Below are positions 39,324-48,212 of a DNA stretch of 64,000 bases, one piece after another. Both the position numbers and the translations under genes were made by a program. The stretch is taken from NCBI GenBank assembly GCA_016715325.1, contig JADKAL010000009.1:59034-123033 (forward strand), written 5' to 3'. The notes below the pieces were generated by a model, which was given only the letters and a program-made list of their open reading frames with translations, searched no databases and had not been told where the DNA came from. Position 1 is the first letter of the stretch; every line of letters starts with the position of its first letter. Origin of the DNA: Methylococcaceae bacterium. GTDB lineage: Bacteria > Pseudomonadota > Gammaproteobacteria > Methylococcales > Methylomonadaceae.

Positions 39324-39689
39324 CTAATATTTATCTTATTAATAGTAACAATACTTGTGCCGGTTTTAGGGCTTTATATCTTCAGTTACGATAACTCGGC
39401 AAAATTTGCCGAAACGCTACTTTTTGAGAAAGGCGATAACGATCAATTAATTACATCGGTTTTAAATTTACGCTTTCCGGCTGGGACACAGGTTGGCGAG
39501 GTCGAAAGATTGGTTAAATCAATCAGTAAATATAGCCGGTGTAAAACAGAGAAGCCTGGCAAAATGATCTGTTCCTTTGGCTTACGTGGGGTCATTTGCT
39601 CGGCAACAACAATTGAAATTACCGTCGATATGACAAACGATGAAAAAATTAAGCACCTTAATGCTAAAAGCAAAGGAAATTTCTGTTAA
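39324..39689 (+). CDS. Hypothetical protein with N-terminal hydrophobic helix; start uncertain
   Basis: From a GTG at 39357 the frame gives 110 residues, but it is open upstream to 39324 and encodes a clear hydrophobic stretch (IFILLIVTILVPVLGLYIF). An RBS-like AAGGTGG sits at 39311-39317, at good distance from an ATA at 39327. The gene therefore probably begins near 39327 with a membrane anchor; ATA may be a mutated or miscalled ATG. The soluble part has three cysteines (SRCKTEKPGKMICSFGLRGVICS). Function unknown. It is followed by the SIMPL protein 35 bp later. Confidence 0.45.
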   Translation, partial: LIFILLIVTILVPVLGLYIFSYDNSAKFAETLLFEKGDNDQLITSVLNLRFPAGTQVGEVERLVKSISKYSRCKTEKPGKMICSFGLRGVICSATTIEITVDMTNDEKIKHLNAKSKGNFC

Positions 39690-39724
39690 GAAAATAAACA
39701 ATAATTTAATTGAGGTCGTTAAAA

Positions 39725-40477
39725 ATGGAAAAACAATCAACTTTAGCCATGACAATCCTCGGTGTTTTACTGGCGATCGGGATGTCGAGCGCGGCATTTA
39801 TACTGGGTGTTCAAGCGAAAAAAGCGGCTTCCGGGCAACAGTCGATTACCGTTAAGGGCTTAGCGGTTAAAGATGTAAAAGCCGATAATGCCGAATGGAC
39901 GGTTACTATTTCCGTCAACGAGCCGACATTTGCCGACGCTTTAAACAGGCTCAGAGCGGAGCGTCCGGCGTTGGATGCGTTTTTGACGAAAGCCGGCCTC
40001 GATAAATCCGGCTGGCAGGAAAGCGGCGAATCGGTGACGGCGCATATGGAGACGATCTATTTGCCCCAAGGCGGTACTAAAACCGAGCAGCGCGGTTACG
40101 ATGCGACGCAAAACATTGTTATTGCGAGCAAGGATTTACCCAAGATTGTGAACGCCAGTAAGGATTTTCTGGCTTTACAAGCCGAAGGTCGTCCGTTCAC
40201 GGCGACCGATCCCTTATATTTAGTCGGTAATCTGGAAGATATTAAAATGTCGTTGATTGCGGCGGCGACTGAAAATGCTAGAAAGCGGGCGGAAGAGTTC
40301 GTTAAGCAGGATAAGGTTAAAGTCGGCGTGATGCGTTCGGCTTCGCAAGGCGCGTTTTATATTCTCGCTCCCGGCGGCAATACCGATAATGACGATTACG
40401 GCGGTACTTACGATAAAACCACCATAAACAAACTGGCGAAAGTCGTGGTCACCATCGTCTATAACATCGAACAATAG
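39725..40477 (+). CDS. SIMPL domain protein (DUF541)
   Basis: A 250-residue exported protein with an N-terminal signal anchor (MEKQSTLAMTILGVLLAIGMSSAAFILGVQA) and a SIMPL/DUF541 body: SITVKGLAVKDVKADNAEWTVTISVNEPTFADALNRL, then GYDATQNIVIASKDLPKIVNAS and NARKRAEEFVKQDKVKVGVMRSASQGAFYI. I chose ATG 39725 over an upstream alternative at 39710, because the protein then begins directly with the anchor. Family members are periplasmic or membrane-associated and often oligomeric; no enzymatic role is established. Confidence 0.85.
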   Translation: MEKQSTLAMTILGVLLAIGMSSAAFILGVQAKKAASGQQSITVKGLAVKDVKADNAEWTVTISVNEPTFADALNRLRAERPALDAFLTKAGLDKSGWQESGESVTAHMETIYLPQGGTKTEQRGYDATQNIVIASKDLPKIVNASKDFLALQAEGRPFTATDPLYLVGNLEDIKMSLIAAATENARKRAEEFVKQDKVKVGVMRSASQGAFYILAPGGNTDNDDYGGTYDKTTINKLAKVVVTIVYNIEQ

Positions 40478-40744
40478 CTTTTACGATTCGACTCCAAAGC
40501 ACGGATGATTTTCAGTGCATCCTGAGCGGGGCCGAAGGGAGCTAAACTAACCCACCGGACGATTCGATAAAGTGGTAGACGCCCGGTGTTTTCTAGTGCT
40601 GGAAAATAGCAGTGAGCGTTCAACTATTTGACAAGATCGATCTCGTCTTGCATAAAGTAGTAAATCATAATAATTTTTAGACCGGAACGAGACGAAATCG
40701 ACTACGTCCGGTCAAACGGTACACGGGCGAATAATAAATAGAAT

Positions 40745-42492
40745 ATGTCGGTTTACTATATCGGTTTATCGGTAACTTACCACGATCCCGCCTTGGCGAT
40801 TATCGACCGGGACGGTAACGTGTTGTTTGCCGAAGCGACCGAACGCTGTTTACAACATAAACGTGCGCTAAATTGCGAGCCCGATCAACTATTTCAGTTA
40901 CCCGAGCTACTTTCCCGGTATTGTGCCGATGCCGAAAACATCGTCATTGCGACTAATTGGCGTAACAATCGACCGATCTATGAAAACATCGTCAAACGGC
41001 TAGGCATCTTGTCGGCTCCCGGACTTTTAAAAACGCGCCTTAAAAAACTCTATTCGCCGTTACCGAATTACCAGCTGCATCACATGATGGCATGCCAGCG
41101 CAGCAGTATCGAACGGGCAGGATTGAATGTAGTGCGCATCGCTCAAGAACGCTTTCCCCGCTGCAAGCTGACCTTCAAGGATTACGATCATCATTTAACA
41201 CATGCGGCGATGGCGTGTTATTCCAGCCCTTTCGACGAAGCTGCCTGCGCGGTGATCGATTCGTACGGCGAAAACGGCTCGATGGCTTTTTATCGTTACC
41301 GTGACCGTAAACTCGAACGAATACACGAAGCCAAAGGCTTGAATAAGGCCAGTTTAGGCTTGTTTTACATGAAAATGACCGAGTTGTGCGGATTCGATTG
41401 GCTCAAGGGTGAAGAATGGAAGGTCATGGGCCTCGCTTCCTATGGCAAGCTCGATCAGGCGCTCTACGATCTGTTGAATTCGATGATTGTCGTTGACGGC
41501 TTCGATTGTCGACATGTCACCGAAGGCTTTTTCGATCGGCTCGCACTATTGGATGTGTACCGGCAAGCACCGAACGCACCAATTGAACAAAAAGCGGATG
41601 TGGCTTACACCGGTCAAGCTTTCTTTGCCGATCTCGTTACTCAGTTACTCAATCATCTGCAGGATGTTACACATACCGATAATCTGACGATAGCGGGCGG
41701 TTGCGCCTTGAACTCCTCGTTTAACGGCCAGATCAGACAACGGACCCCCTTCAAACAGGTTTATATTCCTTCTGCACCGGCTGATGACGGTTGCGCCTTA
41801 GGTGCGGCGTGGCTGGCCTATCACGAGACCCATTCAAATGATCGCAAAGGGCCGAAATTGCAGACGCCTTATACAGGTTCCGAAATCAACGACGAAGCAA
41901 TTGAACGACTGATAAAGTTTAATAGAACGCTTTCGATAGCGCATTTACCGGGCAACATCTGTCAAGCCACAGCCGAATTGCTCGCCGACGGTAAATTGGT
42001 CGGTTGGGTTCAGGGTAGGGCGGAATACGGTCCAAGGGCGCTGGGAAACCGTTCCATCCTTGCCGATCCACGAACGGCAGCCATGCAGGACAAAATTAAC
42101 GAAACCGTTAAATTCCGGGAAATGTTCCGGCCTTTTGCGCCTTCAGTGCTGCACGAACACACCGATGAGTATTTCGAAAACGTTCAAGAATCGCCGTATA
42201 TGGATAAGACGTTGCTTATTCGTGAGTCGATCGGGACAAAATTACGGCAGTCTGTCATGTCGATGGGACAGGGCGGCTCCAAACCGTCAAAAAAGAATGG
42301 AATCCACGTTTTTACGAATTGATCGATCAATTCTATCGGCTAACGCAAGTGCCACTGTTGTTGAATACCAGTTTTAATGTCATGGGCAAGCCACTCGTTC
42401 ACAGTCTGGAAGATGCGTTAACAGTGTTCATGACGACCGGTTTGGATGTCTTGGTGATCAACGATTATTTAATCACCAAGCCGCCGCATTAA
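40745..42492 (+). pseudogene. NodU/CmcH-type carbamoyltransferase, frameshifted
   Basis: O-carbamoyltransferase family enzyme transferring a carbamoyl group from carbamoyl phosphate to a hydroxyl. The N-terminal Kae1-like domain shows YIGLSVTYHDPALAIIDRDG and DHHLTHAAMACYSSPFDEAACAVIDSYGENGSMAFY. The C-terminal domain shows GWVQGRAEYGPRALGNRSILADPR and FRPFAPSVLHE. The frame breaks at 42238-42241: restoring one A in the AAAA run turns the stray ending into KITAVCHVDGTGRLQTVKKE and LLLNTSFNVMGKPLVHSLEDAL, ending at 42490-42492 for ~582 residues, the family norm. It heads a tight operon with a diiron protein (next ATG abuts the stop) and an AlkB-like hydroxylase. The indel is probably a homopolymer error. 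Confidence 0.85.
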
Positions 42493-44742
42493 ATGAAGAC
42501 CCATAACGCAAATCTCGTTTTTGATCCTTCTTTAAAGCCGGTGTTCTCAAAATCACCGGATGAGGCAGAACAGTTTGCAATCAATGGCAGCCGAGACCTG
42601 TTTTATGCGTTGATTCATATCAGCGAGCATTATGGAGTGTTGCCATCGGTTTACCATTATTTGGAATCGAATTTTCAACACGTTAACAAACATTGTGCGG
42701 CGTGTTTCGGTAAACATTACAGTTCAAGCAGTGTCGATCAGATGTTAGCTAAACCTGATTTCGAGCAGGCATCAGAGTTGGGCGACATCTCCTTGAATGA
42801 CTTTCTAGTACAATACGCCCCCGTTTATTTTACTGAGCTGGCTTGGTTTCCGTCACTCTCCCAAACGGTGACTTGTCAGATAACCATTGCTGTGGATTTA
42901 ATGGCAGTGTATTTAAGGCTGACTCAAAACGGACAGTCGATTCCCAAAACTAGAATTGCTTATACAGGTTATTTGCTGTCTTCCGGCATTGATATACCCG
43001 CATTGCATACACTCGCATTTGTAAAACAATCGGCGGTAGTCGATGAGGTATTCGACTTTGCGGCGGTACAAATCGCTTTGGGACAATTTCCACGGGTGTT
43101 TTTTCCTGAAATACTGGGATTTACTTTGGCTTACTGCCATTCACCGAACTTATTAGACCTTTATTTTTCGGGTGAAGCAAAAGAAAAACCGCCAGCGTTT
43201 TTAACCTTAAGAAATCAGCGGCGCAAGCAGGAGTTGCCGGTTATCAAGGGCGTAATTCAATCTTACCTCGCAGAATTCCCCATCCAAAGCGATGAAATTT
43301 GGCAACGGATTCAAACTGGATTCTGGTTGTATCGTTTACAAACCGCCTATTGTTACCAAAGTATTAGCCAAAAGCTGCAAACCGTCCTATCGCCGAGACA
43401 GGCGATGCATAAATTGCTTCAAGACATAATCCCGCATGCCATCGGTCATCATGGTGCTATTCGGTTGGGCAGTAAAACCATCGACGAATGGTTTAAGGAG
43501 CAACCGTTTAAAAGCGAGAACTTTTTAGCCACCTTATTGCATTCGCCGCTGGTGGACAAAGCAAAGCCTGAAAATAGCAAGTTATTGAAACTGTATGAGT
43601 TTGGCGGCCCTATGTTCGGTGTTCTTGACGATAATGGGAAAACCGTTATCAAAAACTGGCTTTCATCCGAAATAAATCCAAGCCAGACGCCACAAAAAAA
43701 AGCACAGTTAGGCACACTAAAATCAAGGTCATACCCCTATGGACTCAAGAAAATTCCTAACGAACTTGAACGCATTAAAGTTTCCTTTGAAACGCAGCAA
43801 CAAAGTAGCAATCCAGCAAATCAACCCAAATACAACAAACTTAGTAATAAAGAACTGTATTATTATCTGATAAATAACGATATTTACCCTGACGTATTGC
43901 CGACGGCGAAAGACAGGGTGAAAAGAGTTTTGGCTAAAGCGCGGCTATTTAACCGCTTGCCTTTTCGGCATTATTCGCATCAAGCCTTTGAAAGCCATAT
44001 TAAATCGATCTATCAAAAGGAAGTAAACCGCTACAAGCCGCTCAATCACAAACCCAAACTTTCCAAATCGTCCTATGCCTGGGGTATCGAGCAATTTGCC
44101 CCGACAATCCTAACGGACGGCAGTTGGTTACAATGCGTTCATCGGCTTGCTTTTCATCCAGCCCATACGGTGGGTGAGTTGCTAGAAAAAATCTATGAAG
44201 ACGAGATCGGCAACGGCATTGTTGAACAGAATCATCCTTATATTTATCAAGCCTTGCTCGACAGTTTAGAGATTAAACTGCCGCCGATTGAATCCAGGGA
44301 ATTTGTCGAGCATCCCGGTTTCATTAGCGGAGCATTCGATATTCCCGTGTTTCTGATGGCTATCGCCAAATTTCCCTCAACGTTCCTGCCTGAACTATTG
44401 GGATTGAACATGGCTATTGAACTGAGCGGGCTGGGCAATCAATACTTAAGATTATCCCAAGCCTTGCGCTATTGGGGAATCAATTCGTATATCGTCGATA
44501 TTCATACCTCAATCGATAACCTGTCTAAAGGGCATTCGGCATTGGCCATGAAAGCCATTCAACGCTATTTGGACGATGTAGCCGCAAACTCAGGGACAGC
44601 GGAAGTCGATGCGCATTGGCGGCGGATTCATACCGGTTATTGTGCTTTACAAGGGGTCAGCAATCGCTTTAAATTTTCATTGATCTGGCAGTATTTTCTA
44701 AAAAAGCCGACAGCCTATCATTCTAATAATAAGGCGCAGTGA
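42493..44742 (+). CDS. Two-domain haem-oxygenase-like diiron oxidase (iron-containing redox enzyme family)
   Basis: A 749-residue protein whose C-terminal third (about 540-735) matches the haem-oxygenase-like diiron oxidase group (UndA, BesC and SznF relatives). Likely ligands lie in ELLEKIYEDEIGNG, in FISGAFDIPVFLMAIAKFPSTFLPELLGLNMAIELSG and in IDNLSKGHSALAMKAIQRYLDDV. The N-terminal half (about 90-330) carries a diverged echo: WFPSLSQTVTCQITIAVDLMAVYLRLTQNG and ALGQFPRVFFPEILGFTLAYC. The gene thus appears to be a tandem duplication with one degenerate half. Such enzymes cleave or oxidise fatty or amino acid substrates with O2. The start abuts the carbamoyltransferase stop. Substrate unknown. 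Confidence 0.75.
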   Translation: MKTHNANLVFDPSLKPVFSKSPDEAEQFAINGSRDLFYALIHISEHYGVLPSVYHYLESNFQHVNKHCAACFGKHYSSSSVDQMLAKPDFEQASELGDISLNDFLVQYAPVYFTELAWFPSLSQTVTCQITIAVDLMAVYLRLTQNGQSIPKTRIAYTGYLLSSGIDIPALHTLAFVKQSAVVDEVFDFAAVQIALGQFPRVFFPEILGFTLAYCHSPNLLDLYFSGEAKEKPPAFLTLRNQRRKQELPVIKGVIQSYLAEFPIQSDEIWQRIQTGFWLYRLQTAYCYQSISQKLQTVLSPRQAMHKLLQDIIPHAIGHHGAIRLGSKTIDEWFKEQPFKSENFLATLLHSPLVDKAKPENSKLLKLYEFGGPMFGVLDDNGKTVIKNWLSSEINPSQTPQKKAQLGTLKSRSYPYGLKKIPNELERIKVSFETQQQSSNPANQPKYNKLSNKELYYYLINNDIYPDVLPTAKDRVKRVLAKARLFNRLPFRHYSHQAFESHIKSIYQKEVNRYKPLNHKPKLSKSSYAWGIEQFAPTILTDGSWLQCVHRLAFHPAHTVGELLEKIYEDEIGNGIVEQNHPYIYQALLDSLEIKLPPIESREFVEHPGFISGAFDIPVFLMAIAKFPSTFLPELLGLNMAIELSGLGNQYLRLSQALRYWGINSYIVDIHTSIDNLSKGHSALAMKAIQRYLDDVAANSGTAEVDAHWRRIHTGYCALQGVSNRFKFSLIWQYFLKKPTAYHSNNKAQ

Positions 44743-44748
44743 ACTGAA

Positions 44749-45918
44749 ATGGCGACAACCCAACCTGATAAATCTTTTCCTAACAATCCGCAAGCTGAGC
44801 GGTTGTCGCCGGATAATGCAGGTATGCAGGCTGGGTATTTAGACAACTTAAATACATTGTTAAGCTATTTTAAGCACCTGCTTAGCTTGGTCTTTCCGCT
44901 AACCACATTGCTGTTCCTGACGACCGGGTTGTTTATCGAAAATGAAGCGCACAGTATTGTAAGCATCTTTGTCTTTACGATCCCATTTTGGCTCGTGTTG
45001 TTGCTTGATTGGCGTTGTCCCAAGGAAAAACGGCAAGCCAGTTCGCAACATCCAACCCTGTTTTTTGACGGCATCCTGGCGGTGTTGACAGTTATTCAAC
45101 TTGTGAACGTCTTATTAATGCTGAACTATATCGGCTTATTAAGGTGGGATAACACACAAGATAGCATTGTCAGTCTAGCCAATTTAGTCGCCATCCGGTT
45201 TTTGGTAGGAACCAGCTCAGGCACATCCGGAATCGTTGTCGCGCATGAACTCATCCACCGGCGGGAGTGGATTTGGCAATGGGCAGGACGGCTCTTGCTT
45301 TGCACCGTTTGCTACGAGCATTTCGTCATCACGCACAAACGCGGGCATCATCTGAATTTAGGTATGCCGGACGACATCGCCACGGCACAATTAGGGGAAA
45401 GTTTTAAGGATTACTGGCGGCGGATTTATATCGGCTATTTGAAATATGCTTGGCGGTCGGAACAGGAGCGATTAAGCAATAGCTCGAATATCAATCGACT
45501 TATTCAAAATCAAGTATTGCAAGGCATCGTAGCCGAGACCGCAATTTTGATATTCATTCTCGTCTATTGGGGCTGGTTGGCCGCCGCCATGTTTATCTAC
45601 CAAGCGCTAGTTGCTGTGCGTATTCTTGAAGCGGTCAATTATTTTCAGCATTGGGGTTTGGAAGACGGTCAATTCGGCAATACCTACGGCTGGGTCTGTC
45701 CATCCTGGATCAGTCGCTACGCCTTGATCGGCTTATCCCATCATATCGGGCACCATCAAGACGAAAATAATCAGTATTACGAAGTCGACTTCTCAGACCA
45801 AGGTCCGGTTTTACCTTACGGATATTTTGTGATGAACCTTTGGGTTAAGTTGGGGAATGGTTCTTATCAAATGATGGCGGTTAGGGAGTTGGAGAAATAT
45901 CGGCGTTCGGTGGGGTAG
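44749..45918 (+). CDS. AlkB-like membrane diiron hydroxylase/desaturase
   Basis: A 389-residue integral membrane non-haem diiron oxygenase. Histidine boxes are HELIHR (about residue 166), HKRGHH (about 196), NYFQHWGL (about 297) and SHHIGHH (about 330), the layout of alkane 1-monooxygenase (AlkB) and xylene monooxygenase. Four to six hydrophobic helices surround them. No rubredoxin domain is fused and no rubredoxin gene is adjacent. It starts 6 bp after the diiron oxidase gene, so carbamoyltransferase, HDO protein and AlkB-like hydroxylase probably form one operon acting on a lipid-like or long-chain substrate. Confidence 0.87.
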   Translation: MATTQPDKSFPNNPQAERLSPDNAGMQAGYLDNLNTLLSYFKHLLSLVFPLTTLLFLTTGLFIENEAHSIVSIFVFTIPFWLVLLLDWRCPKEKRQASSQHPTLFFDGILAVLTVIQLVNVLLMLNYIGLLRWDNTQDSIVSLANLVAIRFLVGTSSGTSGIVVAHELIHRREWIWQWAGRLLLCTVCYEHFVITHKRGHHLNLGMPDDIATAQLGESFKDYWRRIYIGYLKYAWRSEQERLSNSSNINRLIQNQVLQGIVAETAILIFILVYWGWLAAAMFIYQALVAVRILEAVNYFQHWGLEDGQFGNTYGWVCPSWISRYALIGLSHHIGHHQDENNQYYEVDFSDQGPVLPYGYFVMNLWVKLGNGSYQMMAVRELEKYRRSVG

Positions 45919-46286
45919 GGTGTCGCTAGCACGACGGGTTTTTGAATGTGGGTTCTCGTACCCACGGACGAGATACTTTTCTTTTTACGGATGAGCGACA
46001 TGGATGTTGTAAATGCGGCACTTAACGACATTGGTAACATATCTCCGACACGCTCCGCTAAACTTACGCACGGCAAAAATCAAAACCCATCGCCAGACTT
46101 AAATACGGTATCGCCAAAATAATGAGTTGGTATTGCTTTCTTAGCGTATAGTGAAGCGATGGACGGCTCGACTTTGCCTTTAAACAGAGTTGGTTATTAA
46201 TTTCGGTCAAAACGCCGTCCATTTGTGAGAGCTGCCTTTCTTAAATTTGCTCCTTACCAGCCGATCAACCGTTTGCATCAGGAGTT
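45919..46286. other. Gene-free interval containing a dispersed repeat
   Basis: After the AlkB-like gene comes repeat family A copy 1 (45921-45986). The rest holds no convincing gene. ATGGACGGC (46159-46167) and GCCGTCCAT (46214-46222) form a 9-bp inverted repeat around ~46 bp just before the DUF1488 gene. Confidence 0.45.
45921..45986. repeat. Dispersed repeat, family A copy 1
   Basis: About 65 bp that matches 62367-62431 with a near-perfect core, GTGGGTTCTCGTACCCACGG. The core contains two small inverted repeats, TGGGT/ACCCA and CTCGT/ACGAG. Both copies begin TGTCGCTA and end in a T-rich tract. Confidence 0.8.
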
Positions 46287-46550
46287 ATGATGATTTCTTT
46301 CCCCAGGCTTGAATGCTGGAATAGTATGACAAAAATGGCGACCGTTGCAGCGGAAGTCGACAAAAAGCGTGTGCTTTGCCGTGTCTCGTATGAGAGCCTG
46401 AGAACTAAATTCGGAGCTTCTGATGATATGCTCATGCATTCGGTAGTCGCCCGGCATCGTACCGATATCCAGGAGGCTGCACGAAAAATTATCGAACGGG
46501 ACGATTATGAATCCGACGGTTCCGTCCTCATCAAAACGAGCGACCTTTAG
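46287..46550 (+). CDS. DUF1488 family protein
   Basis: An 87-residue small protein resembling DUF1488: ISFPRLECWNSMTKMATVAAEVDKKRVLCRVSYESLRTKFG, then RTDIQEAARKIIERDDYESDGSVLIKTSDL. A strong AGGAG ribosome-binding site precedes two adjacent ATG codons (46287 and 46290). Function of this family is unknown. It stands alone after the AlkB-like operon and its downstream repeat. Confidence 0.78.
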   Translation: MMISFPRLECWNSMTKMATVAAEVDKKRVLCRVSYESLRTKFGASDDMLMHSVVARHRTDIQEAARKIIERDDYESDGSVLIKTSDL

Positions 46551-46594
46551 CCGTAGCTAAGCCGGTCGTCGTTAGCCGTTCGGCGGGTGCGCGA

Positions 46595-46699
46595 CTAGTC
46601 GTTAGACTCTTTCTTTATCTTCTTGGCAGCCTTCTTTTCCTTAGGGCTTAGCGCAGGTTTTTTCTTGGTTTCTTTATTGCTTTTTCGTTCTTTGCTCAT
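46595..46699 (-). CDS. Small lysine-rich protein (34 residues)
   Basis: ATG 46699 begins MSKERKSNKETKKKPALSPKEKKAAKKIKKESND, a very basic 34-residue peptide rich in Lys and Glu. Peptides of this pattern (MSKERKSNKETKKKP...) recur in gammaproteobacterial genomes as unannotated small proteins, as I recall them. It is probably disordered and may bind nucleic acid; this is inference. It lies alone between two plus-strand genes. Confidence 0.6.
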   Translation of the reverse strand: MSKERKSNKETKKKPALSPKEKKAAKKIKKESND

Positions 46700-46855
46700 G
46701 GTCTTGTTCCAAATGATTGAAGGGACTGAAATGATATGACGGCATTAATGGCAATTTAGTTCGGTAAGTTTTTGAAATAAATTCTAATGCCAGGACTCAG
46801 CTTACGCCCATGCCTGAGAAAGAACAACTTATTTCCTTAACGATCAAAAGAGTTT

Positions 46856-47401
46856 ATGTATTCATCCGAAAAAATAATTGAACACACAAAAAAATGGATA
46901 GACGACGTGATAATCGCCTGCCGTTTTTGTCCTTTTGCCGCCCAGGTTGTCAAGCAGCAACAAGTTCATTTCGCGGTTGAAACCGGCATGGATTCGGATA
47001 GTTCTCTGGATGCTGTTGTCCGCGAGTTAACTCGGTTGGACAATGACTGCACGATTGAAACGAGCTTCCTGATATTTCCTTATAACTTCTGCCAATTTGA
47101 CGATTTCCTTGAGTTGGTATGGCTTGCAGAACGCCAGCTAAAACAAAACGGATATGTCGGCATTTATCAATTAGCCAGCTTTCATCCATTGTACTTGTTT
47201 GCTAACTCAGACGAACACGATGCGGCAAATTATACGAATCGATCCATTTACCCCATGCTGCATTTTTTACGAGAAGCGAGTATCGATAAAGTATTGGAAC
47301 ATTATAAAGATCCGGAAAACATTCCTACCGCCAACATCGACTTTGCCCGAAAGAAAGGATTAATCTCCATGAAAATACTTAGAGATACTTGCCTTTACTG
47401 A
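46856..47401 (+). CDS. DUF1415 family protein
   Basis: A 181-residue cytoplasmic protein of the DUF1415 family, starting at ATG 46856. Signatures are WIDDVIIACRFCPFAAQVV with the CRFCPFA motif, LIFPYNFCQFDDFLELVWLAERQL and YQLASFHPLYLFANSDEHDAANYTNRSIYPMLHFLREASIDKVL. Family function is not known; the CxxC pair suggests a redox or metal site. Length is normal. It stands alone. Confidence 0.9.
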   Translation: MYSSEKIIEHTKKWIDDVIIACRFCPFAAQVVKQQQVHFAVETGMDSDSSLDAVVRELTRLDNDCTIETSFLIFPYNFCQFDDFLELVWLAERQLKQNGYVGIYQLASFHPLYLFANSDEHDAANYTNRSIYPMLHFLREASIDKVLEHYKDPENIPTANIDFARKKGLISMKILRDTCLY

Positions 47402-47632
47402 CTCCGCCTTTTAATGTCTTAATCGTTCGTACCCTCGAGGCATCAATACTGATTAAATTGAACCACATACCGGCTTTAGATGCCTCTCTATAAGCAACCC
47501 CCCAAAAATTACAAAACAGAAAAACGATTAGCGTCAATTTCCGATTTCCCGTATCCATCGTACTATAATTGCGAAAAATCCAGCTCGTATCCCTAAAACA
47601 ACACCCTTACCTTTTTCGATATCGGAGAAAAC

Positions 47633-48124
47633 ATGTTCAAAAACCTCGACAAAGTCATCGTTTTTAGTTTTATTTTAGTCCTCAGCGCTTGTGCCGGGGG
47701 ACCGCACCCTACACAACAGGAAGTTGCCCGGGACTTTTGGACGGCTATGGAGACAAACGACCTTGCCAAAGCGAAAACCTATGCCAAAAAAGGCACGATG
47801 GATAGTGTAAGCCCGAACAACGATGCGAAAATGGATAAAGTTGAAATAAAGCCGTCTAAGGTGGAAAACGGCTTGAATGTGGTACCGACTACCGTTACCG
47901 CCACCCAAAACGGCGAACAAAAAACCACGTCTTTCAATACGGTGCTAGAACAGGAAGACGGCGAATGGAAAGTCGATTTCGAAAAAACCTCCACGTCGAT
48001 CATGGGTTTTTCCATGCAAGATATGATGGAAGGTATGGGGAAAGCGATGGGAGACGCCATGAAAGGCGTCGGCGAAGCGGTTGGGAAAGGTTTAAGCGAC
48101 GGGGAAAAAACTTTAGATCAATAA
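47633..48124 (+). CDS. Lipoprotein with NTF2-like DUF4878-type domain
   Basis: A 163-residue lipoprotein. Signal peptide MFKNLDKVIVFSFILVLSACAGG has lipobox LSAC. The mature part resembles small NTF2-like modules: PTQQEVARDFWTAMETNDLAKAKTYAKKG, NVVPTTVTATQNGEQKTTSFNTVLEQEDGEWKVDFEKT. It ends with a Met/Gly-rich amphipathic tail (MQDMMEGMGKAMGDAMKGVGEAVGKGL). Function unknown. A terminator-like hairpin follows. Confidence 0.7.
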   Translation: MFKNLDKVIVFSFILVLSACAGGPHPTQQEVARDFWTAMETNDLAKAKTYAKKGTMDSVSPNNDAKMDKVEIKPSKVENGLNVVPTTVTATQNGEQKTTSFNTVLEQEDGEWKVDFEKTSTSIMGFSMQDMMEGMGKAMGDAMKGVGEAVGKGLSDGEKTLDQ

Positions 48125-48147
48125 CATAGATAATTTAAAAATAAATT

Positions 48148-48181
48148 TTCAAGAAGAAGCGGTCAAAAGCTTCTTCTTGAA
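48148..48181 (+). terminator. Bidirectional terminator-like hairpin
   Basis: TTCAAGAAGAAGC (48148-48160) pairs perfectly with GCTTCTTCTTGAA (48169-48181) around an 8-nt loop, between the convergent lipoprotein and ImpA-like genes. T-rich sequence follows on the minus strand; the plus side has little T tract. Confidence 0.6.
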
Positions 48182-48212
48182 TCAGATCAAAACTCCTAGC
48201 TCATTTTTTAGA

